The notes under the pieces are model-generated. The model made no database searches, was not told where the DNA came from, and saw nothing but the letters and a program-made list of their open reading frames with translations. The position numbers and the translations under genes are program-made. Shown piece by piece: positions 8,484 through 18,021 of a DNA stretch of 64,000 nt. Origin of the DNA: Candidatus Aalborgicola defluviihabitans (GTDB lineage: Bacteria; Pseudomonadota; Gammaproteobacteria; Burkholderiales; Burkholderiaceae_C); the NCBI GenBank assembly GCA_016705575.1, contig JADIXX010000003.1:1-64000 (forward strand). Direction: 5' to 3'. How positions within the stretch are numbered: the first letter of the stretch is position 1; each line of letters starts with the position of its first letter.

Positions 8484-10945
8484 ATGTCACCTTCCAAGCC
8501 CTTGCTGCTGATTACTGCACTCCTCGCGGCCTACCCTGCCTTTGCCCAGACAACGCCTGCCGCAACGGCCACCGAAGCCGACGCCAAGACAGCGCCGGCC
8601 AAGGCCGCCGAAGCCGCGCCGGCGCTGGCGACCGTCGTCGTCACGTCCCGCCGCATCGCCGAGCGCCTGCAGGATGTGCCCCTGTCCGTTGTGGCCCTGA
8701 CCGGCAAGGATCTGGAGGAACGCGGTGTGCTCTCGCTGGTGGACTTGTCGTTCCTGACTCCCGGCCTGAGCTATTCAAGCGACTTTGGCCGCAGCGGTGA
8801 ACGTCCGACGGTGCGCGGTATTTCGGTGTCACGCCTGGACGCACCGCAGCCGGTATCCGTCTTCATCGACGGCGTCTACGTCCGTGACGGCGTCCTCGCG
8901 CTGGGCCTCGACGACGCGGAACGCATCGAGGTGATTAAGGGTCCGCAGTCGGCACTCTATGGCCGTGCGACCTACGCCGGTGCGATCAACTACGTGACGG
9001 TCAAACCCGGTAACGTCCTAAAGGGCAAGGTCAGCAGCACTGTCGCCAGCGACGGTGAGCGCTCGGCCTTTGGTGCCTTGACCGTGCCGCTGGTGCCCGA
9101 TGTGCTGTCGATGCGTGTGCGCCTGAATCATTCGGAATTCGGCGGCCAATACACGAACTCGCTCGACGGCAGCAAGCTGGGCACCGAGAATTCGAATTCC
9201 GCCGGCGTGAAATTCGCGTTGAACTTGGGCGAAAGCTTTACCGCAGCGCTGGCGCTGGACAACGCGCGCACCCAAGACGGCCTGTTCGTCACCCAGGTGC
9301 GCAAGATTCCCTTGCAAGCGGGTGGCAAGATCATCAGCCAGAACGACTCGTTCAATGCACCCAACGGCACGATGTGCAACGGCTACTTGATCAACCAAGT
9401 GGGCAACGATCCAATCACCAAGCTGCCCAGCGCAAGAGTACCGGCATCCGCAGCGACCATTCTCAATGGCTATCCCTGCGGCGCGGTATCGATTGTCGGC
9501 ACCAGTTTTCCAGTCGGCGGGCCCGCCTTGAAGAACTACACCGATCCGGTGACGGGCATTGCCTATGGTGATGTCAGCGGCAACATTCGCAACGTCGATC
9601 GCGGGGCGCTAACGCTCAAGTACGAATTTGGCGGCGGCTATGAGTTGACATCTCAAACAGCTTACACCAAGACCGCCGCCAATGTCGGCACCGATCAGTC
9701 CTACGGCGGCATCCCCATTGCGCCTCGGCACCTCGTGGCTTAGCTTACACCCGTGACAAGCTCGACTACAAGTCGCAGGAATTCCGTTTGACCTCGCCCC
9801 TCGACAGAGATCTGACCTGGGCTGCGGGCCTGTTCTATTACAATGAAGAAGCCACAGGCACGACGACGAACCTGCTTGTGCAGAAGGGTCCTGCGATCGT
9901 CCCCGATACGACGCGGCTCAAGCCTGCGAGCACTGTGACTAACATCGCACCCTTTGCGACAGTACAGTACAAGTTCAACGATGCGTTGCGCATGTCGCTG
10001 GAAGGTCGCTACTCCAGCGAGCGTGTCCAGGTTGGCGGCCCACCGCAGGGTATCGCCGTCGTCACGACCGGTCCGTGCGTTGCCGGCCAACCCTGCGGCA
10101 TCACGGGTGACAGCACCTTCACCGACTTCGCACCGCGCCTGACCGTGGACTATAAGCTGACCCCAGACACCATGCTGTACGGCCAGTGGGCCAAGGGCAG
10201 CAAGGCCGGCGGCTTCAACACGCTGCCAGGGCTCGCATCCAACTACCTGACCTTCGAAGGTGAAAAAATCCGCGCCTTCGAGATCGGCGCCAAGAACCGG
10301 CTGCTGGGCGGTCGCATGCTGGTGAATTTGGCGCTGTTCCAGAACGATGTCTCCGGTCTTCAGTTGTCCAACGGCGTCACGCTGACCAACCCCTTCACCG
10401 GCGCTTTGCAGAACGACACCGCGACGGTCAACATCGGCGAGGCGCGCACCCGAGGGATTGAGGCCGAGGTCATGTATCAAGCAACCAGGTGGCTACAGTT
10501 GTCCGGCAACTATGCCTACACCGACGCCAAGGTGCTGGCCGGGACCGAAGCCAGCCAAGGCTCGGTATTTGGTGGCGACACCTCGGTGGCAGGTTTCGAG
10601 CTGACGCGCTCGCCGACGCACTCCGCAGCCCTTTCCGCTGCGGTGGACTTGCCGATCCAAGGCAGCGCGCTGAGCTTCGTGTCGCGCGTCGACGTGGTTT
10701 ACCAATCGCGTCGTTACGCCGACCTGAAGAACCTCAGCTGGGCCGATCCGTTCACCCGTGTCAATTTGAATGCCGGCGTGCGTGGCAAGAATTGGCGTTT
10801 GGTCGGCTTTGTACGCAACGCCACGGACGACCTGACAGCCGGTAACGCCTTCCCCTACGTCGACGCGAACACGTTCCGCCGCACTGCGGTGGACTTCCCC
10901 GTCCGCATGCGCCAGTTCGGTGTGACGGGGTCGTACGACTTCTAA
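8484..10945 (+). pseudogene. TonB-dependent outer-membrane receptor (single frameshift)
   Basis: Outer-membrane receptor of about 820 residues. The ATG at 8484 is preceded by GGAG at 8474 and starts a signal peptide (PLLLITALLAAYPAFAQ). A TonB-box/plug start follows (ATVVVTSRRIAERLQDVPLS); the plug contains RIEVIKGPQSALYGR near residue 150. The first frame ends at 9743 and the barrel continues in the next frame from about 9735 (LAYTRDKLDYKSQEFRLTS) to the C-terminal strand ending in GSYDF, with an aromatic last residue as usual. One missing base explains the break. It would import a bulky or scarce substrate for the catabolic cluster; the sequence does not identify the ligand. Confidence 0.85.
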
Positions 10946-10966
10946 GCTGTGATTTGAGGTCTAGTG

Positions 10967-10997
10967 GGTCACGCGCATCACCATGCTGCGCGTGACC
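10967..10997 (+). terminator. hairpin after TonB receptor gene
   Basis: GGTCACGCGCA (10967-10977) and TGCGCGTGACC (10987-10997) are perfect 11-base arms with a 9-base loop, 21 bases after the receptor stop. No strong T-run follows, so it may be a weak or Rho-assisted terminator. Confidence 0.5.
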
Positions 10998-11075
10998 TCA
11001 CTCTCGTTGTTACCATTCGCGGCGCACGCAAACACCCTCAGCGTCGTCCATCATTCAGGGTGACCGCCGACAGTT

Positions 11076-11261
11076 ATGTCACTTGAACAGCAGCACACGA
11101 AGCACGTTAACGCCATGTCGATGGCGCTGTCCCTGCGAAGCCATCCTCTCGCCCGACGAGGCGCGGAAGGCCATGCGTTTAGGCATCAAGCTGTCCATCT
11201 TCAAGCTTCCGCTGAAAACTTTCTTCTCAAAAAAAGGGCTGCTCCGAGGCAAGCCAAGTAG
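11076..11261 (+). pseudogene. decayed copy of the 76-residue small protein gene
   Basis: Paralogue of the small gene at 17691. The start (HVNAMSMALSLR) and the end (KKRAAPRQAK) match the intact copy in frame. The middle, which would read PCEAILSPDEARKAMRLG, is out of frame. Comparison shows 68 bases missing between CTGCG and TTGCG, and one A missing from an A-run near 11230; together the losses restore the frame at the end. Downstream sequence up to the esterase start also matches the second locus, so this is part of a duplicated segment. Confidence 0.65.
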
Positions 11262-11359
11262 TGCCCGCACATTGTGGGCTCGGTCGGCTGACGCTGAGCC
11301 GCACCTCCGCTTTGTTTCCGAACTTGCAAGACTAAGTCACCACAGTGAGACCTTCCAAT

Positions 11360-12943
11360 ATGAGCAATTTGACTAAGATCCGCACCGCCGCTCGCCTGAG
11401 TGGCCTGGTTCTGCTATTCCTAGCCACGGCTTGCGCCGCAGCAACAATGGCCCCGCTTGCAACCCAAAACGGTGACGTCCAGGGTTTGATGCAGGATGGT
11501 GTTGCGGTCTTCCGCGGCCTGCCCTATGCGGCGTCGCCGGAAGGAGATCTGCGCTGGCGGCCCCAACCAGCACCGCGTCGCAATACGACCTTCGACGCCA
11601 CAGTGTTCGGCCCAGTGTGTCCGCAATCGCAGCGTGGATCGACCTACCTGACCGGCATGCCGATGGGCGAGGACTGTCTGCGTCTCAACGTCTATACCCC
11701 GGCAGCGGCAATCGCAGGCGGCGCGCGCGTGCCGGTGATGCTGTGGATCCACGGTGGCAGCTTTCGCTGGGGTGCCGGCTCGTGGCCAGGCAACGAACCG
11801 TTCGTGCTCGCAAACCAGGGCGTTGCGGTGGTGACCATCAACTACCGACTCGGGCGTTTGGGTTTATTCGCACACCCGGCGCTGTCGGCATCGATGCCAG
11901 GCGAGCCGCTCGCCAACTATGCGCTGATGGATCAAATCGCCGCGTTGCGCTGGGTGCGCGACAACATCGCCGCATTCGGCGGTGACCCGGCCCGCGTGAC
12001 CATCTTCGGCCAATCGGCCGGCGGCGTGTCGGTAACGGCGCTGATGGCCACTCCCGAAGCACGCGGATTGTTCAGTGGCGCGATCGCTCAAAGCGGTGCC
12101 TCGCGAATTGAAGGTGATCGCCAGTTGCGCGGCACCGGCTTGCCGATTGAGTCGCTCGAATCCGATGGGCTACGCATGGCAAAGTCCTTCGGCATTGGCA
12201 ACGACGCGGACGCGCCCGCCAAACTGCTTGCGCTGCCGGTGGCCGACATCCTGGCCTATTCCGAAAAGGAAATGCCGAACTCGATGAACCCGGTCGTCGA
12301 CGGACGTGTGATGCCGAACGACGTTTCGCGCATCTTCCGCGCCGGTCGTCAGCAGGCCGTGCCGTTTATGTCTGGCACCGTTGACCGCGAGGAATCACTA
12401 ATGGGTCGCTACCCGTTCAAACTTGAGGATCTGATGCGCGGCGATGACCCGGCGCCCGTTCGCGCGGCCTACGCCGATCTCGATGAAGCGGCACGCGTGA
12501 AGGCCTGGTTTGCCGACTCGCTGTTCCGTGGCCCCGCACGGTTTCTTGCCGGCGAGATGCCGCGCGTCGGGCAACCTGCATGGCTATATGAGTTTAGCTA
12601 TGTCGGCGAGACCTTGCGCCGTACAGAATCGGGTGCGGCGCACAGCGACGACGTGGCGTTTGCGTTCGGCGACCTCGGTTTACGCGCCCGCTGGCGCAGC
12701 GAAGCACCACCCACCGATGCCGATCGGCGCATGGCCGCCACTGTGATGGGCTACTGGGTGAATTTCGCCAAGCATGGCAACCCGAACGGGCCAGGACTGC
12801 CGAACTGGCCAAGCTATCTGCGCTCGACTGATCAACTGCTCGAATTGGGGCCAACGATCAGCCCGCACAAGCCCGGACGCGAGGCGGTCTTGCGCTTCCT
12901 TGATCGCGGCTACGAAGCGGCGCTCAGCACGCCGAAAAAGTAA
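11360..12943 (+). CDS. exported type B carboxylesterase
   Basis: Alpha/beta-hydrolase of 527 residues in the carboxylesterase type B family. It starts at ATG 11360 with a signal ending LFLATACAAA, possibly a lipoprotein. The oxyanion-hole segment is LWIHGGSFRWGAG, the nucleophile elbow FGQSAGGVS near residue 219, a likely acid in VDREESL near 342, and the catalytic histidine in GAAHSDDVAFAFGD near 430. EDCLRLNVY is also conserved. It hydrolyses carboxylic esters, probably in the periplasm, ahead of uptake of the products. A heavily deleted second copy lies at 18022. The frame is intact, unlike most neighbours. Confidence 0.9.
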   Translation: MSNLTKIRTAARLSGLVLLFLATACAAATMAPLATQNGDVQGLMQDGVAVFRGLPYAASPEGDLRWRPQPAPRRNTTFDATVFGPVCPQSQRGSTYLTGMPMGEDCLRLNVYTPAAAIAGGARVPVMLWIHGGSFRWGAGSWPGNEPFVLANQGVAVVTINYRLGRLGLFAHPALSASMPGEPLANYALMDQIAALRWVRDNIAAFGGDPARVTIFGQSAGGVSVTALMATPEARGLFSGAIAQSGASRIEGDRQLRGTGLPIESLESDGLRMAKSFGIGNDADAPAKLLALPVADILAYSEKEMPNSMNPVVDGRVMPNDVSRIFRAGRQQAVPFMSGTVDREESLMGRYPFKLEDLMRGDDPAPVRAAYADLDEAARVKAWFADSLFRGPARFLAGEMPRVGQPAWLYEFSYVGETLRRTESGAAHSDDVAFAFGDLGLRARWRSEAPPTDADRRMAATVMGYWVNFAKHGNPNGPGLPNWPSYLRSTDQLLELGPTISPHKPGREAVLRFLDRGYEAALSTPKK

Positions 12944-13056
12944 ACGATGCAACACTGCGGAGTCGCACGGAAGTTCACACTTTTTGGCTGGTGTTCACGC
13001 GCTGCGCGATTCGAAATTGCCCCATCGGCGTGGCCCCGAGCTGAACTCATCGTTCG

Positions 13057-13093
13057 TGGCGCGGTTCTTGCCTTTAGATGTTTCAAGGAAACA
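13057..13093 (+). promoter_or_regulatory. sigma-54 promoter with TGTTTC-GAAACA palindrome
   Basis: TGGCGCG (13057-13063) and TTGC (13068-13071) give GG-N10-GC. TGTTTCAAGGAAACA, a palindrome, sits at 13079-13093, again seven bases after TTGC as at the receptor promoter. It is about 110 bases before the nitrilase-like gene. Confidence 0.55.
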
Positions 13094-13181
13094 GCCACCG
13101 TTGCTGATTCCTGATGTCCGGCAACGGTCACACCTGCACGCGAAACTGATTCTGACAGTTCATGAAACAAGGAGTAATGAA

Positions 13182-14347
13182 ATGAAACAAAATTCTGGGG
13201 TTGATCGACGCCGGCTGCTCAGCGGCATTACGGGCTTAGCGGGTTTTGCCGCCCTACAGGGTGTCGCAATGGGTGCCGCAGCGGCCGAGAAACCGGCTGC
13301 GGGCGCCAAGCCCTCAAACATGGGCGTGCCGGCCAACGGCCGCGCCTACGAGCGCAAGGCATTGCGCTCAGACGTCATCACCGTGGCTGCCGTGCAATCG
13401 CGGATCCGGTCCGTGGACGCGCAAAGCTCGGCGCCGGGCATCCGTGCCAACCTGGCCCACATGGTGGAGCTGATCGACAAGGTTCAAGGTTTTGGCGGCG
13501 TCAAGGATTTGCTGTGCTTTCATGAGTTTCCGCTGCAAGGCTGGAACCCCTGGGACCGCAAGGAACTGGAGCGTGTGGCTATCACCATTCCCGGGCCGGA
13601 AACCGAAGTTATCGCGGCCAAGGCTCGCCAATACAACTGCTACATCCAGTTTGGCGCCTACGTCGTCGACAAGGACTGGCCCGGCCACATTCTAAGCATC
13701 ACCTCGATCATTGGCCCGAACGGTGAGCTAGTGGCGCGCGACTGGAAAGCACGCACATCGTCGGCGTGTTCCCAGGCTTTGAGCTGGTGACCACGACGAT
13801 TTACAACGTGCTGGATCGGTTTGTCGAGATGTATGGCGCGGATGCGGTGATTCCTGTGCACCGCACTGACATCGGCAACCTGGCCACCTCGTCGACGCAG
13901 TTGGAGCCCGAATTGTTCCGCGCGATGGCGCTCAAGGGCGCCGAGGTCTTGTTGCGCACGGCGTCGGGCGGCTTCAACGCCGACGACATCCGCATGACCT
14001 CGCTCTACAACAAGGTGTACTCGGTGATCGTCAACAACGCGGTGTCACCCGACAACCCGCGCTTTCTAGACGATCCGGGCGGGGGCGCAGGTGGCACCGA
14101 AATCCTTGGGCCGCGTGGCGAATCGCTGGCCAAAGCGAGTTCGAAGTTCGAGCAAGACGTCGTGGCCCGACTGCCGCTGGCCAGTTACCGCGCGACGCAC
14201 CAGATCCCTGACTTCCATCTGGCGCTGTACCAACCGGTCTTCGATCGCTTTCAGCCGCGCCAAGCCCCAGGCCTGTTCAACCGCTACCTGCCCACCGATC
14301 TGAAGGATGCCAAGCGCTATCTGGACGAGAAGAACAACTGGCGTTAA
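13182..14347 (+). pseudogene. Tat-exported nitrilase-superfamily protein (single frameshift), catalytic Cys apparently absent
   Basis: Carbon-nitrogen hydrolase fold of about 388 residues. ATG 13182 has GGAG at 13171 and a twin-arginine signal (DRRRLLSGITGLAGFAALQG). The Glu of the catalytic triad fits FHEFPLQGW and the Lys fits RDWKA. The first frame ends near 13790; adding one base near 13750 leads into HIVGVFPGFE and the rest. At the position where nitrilases have a cysteine before the PE pair, this protein reads IGNLATSSTQLEPELFRAMA, so Thr or Ser replaces Cys by my alignment. Either the enzyme is inactive, uses another nucleophile, or the alignment by eye is off. It is the first gene after the sigma-54-type promoter at 13057; the run continues to 17921. 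Confidence 0.75.
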
Positions 14348-14418
14348 CGACAGACCTGTCCAATGCCGACTTCAAGAATCGACATCAATTGCTCCCTTCT
14401 CGCAAAAGAACGCTACCC

Positions 14419-15142
14419 ATGAGGCCAAAGAATGACAAGACATGGTTCGGCGTGCTGCTAGCGTGTGGGCTTTTGCTGACCGGGCTGGCCTACGCTGCCG
14501 AGCCGGAACCCAACGGTGAGGCAGAACTGCTGCGCTTGCTTGATCTCTTGAATGGTCGCTTCGACAACTTGCAACAGATGCGCTTTGTTGCAGCGACTGC
14601 AGCGGATGCCAAGGTCAATCACTACGAGGCCATGCGCATGCAGGGCCGTTCCTTCAGTAGCACGCAGCTTGAGGGCCGCTGGATTTACTCGCAGACCGAC
14701 AAAATCGAGCCCGGCGATGCCAGCAAGGGCAAGCTCTATCGCCAAGTCTTGCAGCAGTTCTTCATCACCGACGGGCAGATTTATTCGCGCGCGTGGCGCT
14801 TTAATGATCCTGCCGTTAAGCAGCAGGGCACGCCCAGCGATGACTTCCTGCTACAGCTCAGCCCGAAGCAGCTCAGCATGGCCATGTCCGAGCCTTGCCT
14901 GACCCGCTGGGCCCAAGTGGGCGAGCAGTTCACCGGCCGCATCGACCCGGCCACCCTGTTTGCTGCAGTCGAAATACAAGAACGAGAAGCGTCGGCTCTT
15001 TTCCGAACAAATCGTCTTTCCGTCGGGCAGCTGGTTTCGCGAAGGCGCGTATGGTGAAGACAATAAGCTCGCCTTCGGCCTTGAAGAGGGCTACTACGTG
15101 CGTTTGAACCGGCTGCCTGCGACCAAGCCCCAAGCCGATTGA
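14419..15142 (+). pseudogene. CpcT/CpeT-like exported protein (single frameshift)
   Basis: About 240 residues with a signal peptide (FGVLLACGLLLTGLAYA). LLDLLNGRFDNLQQMRF and LYRQVLQQFFI with YSRAWRFNDP resemble the CpcT/CpeT (DUF1001) barrel, which in cyanobacteria attaches bilins. Relatives in non-phototrophs have no known role. The frame changes near 14953 (one extra base), after which CLLQSKYKNEKRRLFSEQIV continues to 15142. It sits between the nitrilase-like and VOC genes in a tight run, so it is probably co-transcribed. Confidence 0.6.
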
Positions 15143-15169
15143 CCACTGCTGTCTGAGTCCGAAGCCAAA

Positions 15170-16138
15170 ATGAGCCAACCAAAATTCGAAATTTCCGGTT
15201 TCACCGAGGCCGTGATCGTCGTGCGCGACGAGCAGCCGCACCTAGATTGCTGGGTGGGTAAAGGGGCGTGGGAAGTGCGCCACAAAGGCGCGGTGGACCC
15301 ACTCCTGCTTCACGCCTGGGGCCGTCCTAGTGCCACGGGCCGCGAGTGGCTGCTGGCCCACCCGGATTGCCAGGTCGGCGTGGTGCGCCTGATGAGGCTC
15401 GACGGCGCCGCGCCACAGACCGACATCCGCCAGGACGACCAGTGCTGGGACGTCGGCGGCATCTTCGATCTGAACGTGAGGGTGCTCGATTTGGCCCGAC
15501 AGGCCGAGCGAATGCGCGCGCTGCACTGGCAGGGCGCCTCACCCCCGATAGGTTGGGACTTTGGCGCACTGAAGGTGCGTGAATGGCTGGTGCGCGGCCC
15601 GGACAATGTGCGCCTAGCCCTGATCGAACGTGTCATGCCGCCGCTGACTGGCTTCGACCATATCCGCGAGTTCAGCCAGGTTTTCAATTCGAGTCAGATC
15701 GTAGGTGACATGGAAGCCTCGGTGGCCTTTTACCGCGACGTGTTGGGCTTCCAAACGGTGATGCAGTACGAAACGCCGCATTTCCCGCCAGGCCCCAACC
15801 TGTTTGGCATTCCGCCCGGCGTGTCAGAGCGCATCGGCCTGCGCCTGGCGATCATGCATCCCGAGGGTAAAAACGAGGGCTCTATCGAGCTGGTGACCAA
15901 CCCGGGTGCGCAGGGTCGTGATCTGAGCGAAAACGCCGGACCGCCGCACTATGGCATGGCCGCGCTGCGCTTCCCGGTGCGCGGCATCGAGAACTTCGCC
16001 GCCCACCTCAATCACCAGGGCCATGTGCCCGACATGCCCCTCACCCAGCTCGACTTGGCACCGATGGGTCAAGTGCGCATGTTGGCACTGCGCACACCAG
16101 ATGGTGCCTGGCTGGAATTCATTGAAGCGGTGGCCTGA
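15170..16138 (+). CDS. two-domain VOC (glyoxalase/dioxygenase fold) protein
   Basis: A 322-residue protein of the vicinal-oxygen-chelate superfamily. The C-terminal domain begins near residue 160 (FDHIREFSQVFNSSQIVGDM, then EASVAFYRDVLGFQTVMQY) and ends at PDGAWLEFIEAVA, where the Glu is a typical metal ligand. The N-terminal half is a more divergent VOC-like module. No signal peptide is present, so it is cytoplasmic. VOC proteins include extradiol dioxygenases, isomerases and lyases; I cannot choose among them. The reading frame is intact within a run of damaged genes. Confidence 0.7.
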   Translation: MSQPKFEISGFTEAVIVVRDEQPHLDCWVGKGAWEVRHKGAVDPLLLHAWGRPSATGREWLLAHPDCQVGVVRLMRLDGAAPQTDIRQDDQCWDVGGIFDLNVRVLDLARQAERMRALHWQGASPPIGWDFGALKVREWLVRGPDNVRLALIERVMPPLTGFDHIREFSQVFNSSQIVGDMEASVAFYRDVLGFQTVMQYETPHFPPGPNLFGIPPGVSERIGLRLAIMHPEGKNEGSIELVTNPGAQGRDLSENAGPPHYGMAALRFPVRGIENFAAHLNHQGHVPDMPLTQLDLAPMGQVRMLALRTPDGAWLEFIEAVA

Positions 16139-16187
16139 AGCCCGGGCCACTGTTTGTAAGTAGTTTTTTTGACTTTTGGAGAATGAC

Positions 16188-17689
16188 ATGAGTAGTTTGG
16201 CATCCGTCACACAGTGGCACCACGAGGTTGATGTGTTGATCTGCGGGTTTGGCATGGCCGGCTCGTCGGCGGCCATCGATGCGATCGACGCAGACCCAGG
16301 TGCCAAGGTACTGATCATCGAAAAGATGTCCGAGCGCTATGCCGGCGGCAACGCCCGTGCGTCCGGCCAGTCGCTGATGATCAACAAGAACCCCGAAGCG
16401 CTAAAGGAATACCAGCGCGCCATGAGCGCACCGAACCCGATCCCGGAAGACATGCTCGACATCTGGGCCACCCGCATGTCGCAGCTCGAGCCATGGATCC
16501 AGGCGCGAGCCGAGGAAGTCGGTGCCAAGTTCATTAAGGGCACGGGCTTCAGCGAACGCGAAGCGGTGCTCGAGTTCCCCGAGTTCGGCGCCCGCGAGGC
16601 GGTGGCCTACACCTCGACCATCTTGCCGATCCCGGCCGGTGTTTGGCTGGCCTTCAAAGCCAATGTGGATAAGCGACCGGTGCAGGTCATGTACGAGACC
16701 CCGCTGGTCGACCTGATCCAGGATCCCGACACGCTGGAAGTGTTCGGTGCCGTCGTCGAGCAGAACGGTCAGCGCGTCAACATCAAGGCGCGCCGCGGCG
16801 TCATCATCGCCGTCGGTGGCTACGAAAATAATCTGGACATGCAGCGCAACTACTGCGGCTACCAGGACATCCACCCGCTGGGCACGCCGGGCAATACCGG
16901 TGACGGCATCAAGATCCTGCAAAGGCCGGTGCCGAGCTCTGGCATATGCGCAATAGCGGCCAGTCCGGCGGCATCTGGCCGGGCATCCTGCATCCCGATG
17001 TGAAGACGGTGTTCATGCGCAACTTCTTCATGCAGACCTTCAGCTGGCTGGAGATCTGCGCCGACAACCAGCGCTTCTACAACGAAACCGCCGAGCTGCA
17101 GCTGACCCACTACAAGGAAAAGAAGCACGGCTTCTTCACCGACACGCCGCACATCAACGCGCAGCCGGTGCACATGATCTTTGATGAGGTCACGCGCGAG
17201 AACAACTGCCTGGTCGTCAAGGCCTTCACCTGGAACATCGCCACCGAGGAGTTCGAGTGGAGCGACGACAACAGCGTGGAAGTCGAGAAGGGCTGGATCC
17301 TGAAGGCCAACACGATCGCGGAGTTGGCCGTCAAGATGGGCCGCGACCCAGTCGCCGTCGAAGCCACGGTGGCCAAGTACAACGCCGACTGCGCTAGGGG
17401 AGAAGACGAATTTGGTCGTCATCCGGTCACACTGCAGCCGATCAACCAAGGTCCGTTCTACGCACTCAAAATCGTGCCTGCCGTGGTTTGCACCAGCGGC
17501 GGCGGCAAGCGCAATATGGAAGGCGAAGTCTTCTCGACCAGCGGCACGACCATCCCGCGCCTCTACGAAGCCGGCGAATGCGGTTCGATGTTCTCTCACC
17601 TCTACCAAAACGGTTGCTACCTGACCGAAGCGATGATCTCCGGCCGCGCCGCCGCCAAGAGCGCCCTCGCTCAGAAGGCTTGGGACTGA
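16188..17689 (+). pseudogene. FAD-binding fumarate-reductase / 3-ketosteroid-dehydrogenase-like flavoprotein (single frameshift)
   Basis: About 500 residues. ATG 16188 follows GGAG at 16178. The FAD fold is DVLICGFGMAGSSAAIDA with EKMSERYAGGNARASGQS; the C-terminal FAD loop is LYEAGECGSMFSHLYQNG. The frame breaks at 16921: CAA-AGG should read CAA-AAG, one A lost from an A-run, after which AGAELWHMRNSGQSGGIWPG continues. No signal peptide is present. The family (FAD_binding_2) includes flavoprotein dehydrogenases and reductases acting on alpha,beta-unsaturated ketones and acids. The small gene at 17691 follows one base after the stop. Confidence 0.8.
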
Positions 17690-17690
17690 T

Positions 17691-17921
17691 ATGCGCGTCA
17701 ACACCATTTCGATGAAGCTGTCGCTGCGCATCGAGGAAGCCGGCGTCAAGGACGGCGCCATCGTCATGAGCGGTTATGCGGGCGCCATGCCTTGCGAAAC
17801 CATCATCTCGCCTGAGGAGGCGCTGCAAGTCATGCGCCTGGGTATGACGCTGCCGATCACCAAGCTGCTGCTTAAGAGCTTTTTTGCAAAAAGAGCGGTG
17901 GCTGCGGGGCAAGTCAAGTAG
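17691..17921 (+). CDS. 76-residue protein of unknown function, intact copy
   Basis: I do not recognise this family. It begins one base after the flavoprotein stop, so it is translationally linked to it. Features: MRVNTISMKLSLRIEEAG, then MPCETIISPEEALQVMRLGM, and a basic tail (FFAKRAVAAGQVK). There is one cysteine and no membrane segment. A decayed paralogue stands before the esterase at 11360, and in both places an esterase gene or relic follows. Conservation of its ends in the decayed copy supports a real gene. It may be a partner of the flavoprotein or of the esterase. Confidence 0.6.
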   Translation: MRVNTISMKLSLRIEEAGVKDGAIVMSGYAGAMPCETIISPEEALQVMRLGMTLPITKLLLKSFFAKRAVAAGQVK

Positions 17922-18021
17922 TACCCGCACGTTGGAGGTTCGGTCGTCTGACCCTGGGCCGCACCTCTATTTCGTATCCGAACTTGCAAGCATTTGGCCC
18001 CACAGTGAGCCCGCTTCCAAC

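Noticed and set aside
9740..10480. A 246-codon - strand open frame opposite the receptor barrel
   Set aside because: It is antisense to beta-barrel coding with typical receptor motifs.
14419..15142. CpcT/CpeT-like protein as evidence of phycobilin biosynthesis
   Set aside because: No other bilin or phycobiliprotein gene is present; relatives occur in many non-phototrophs.
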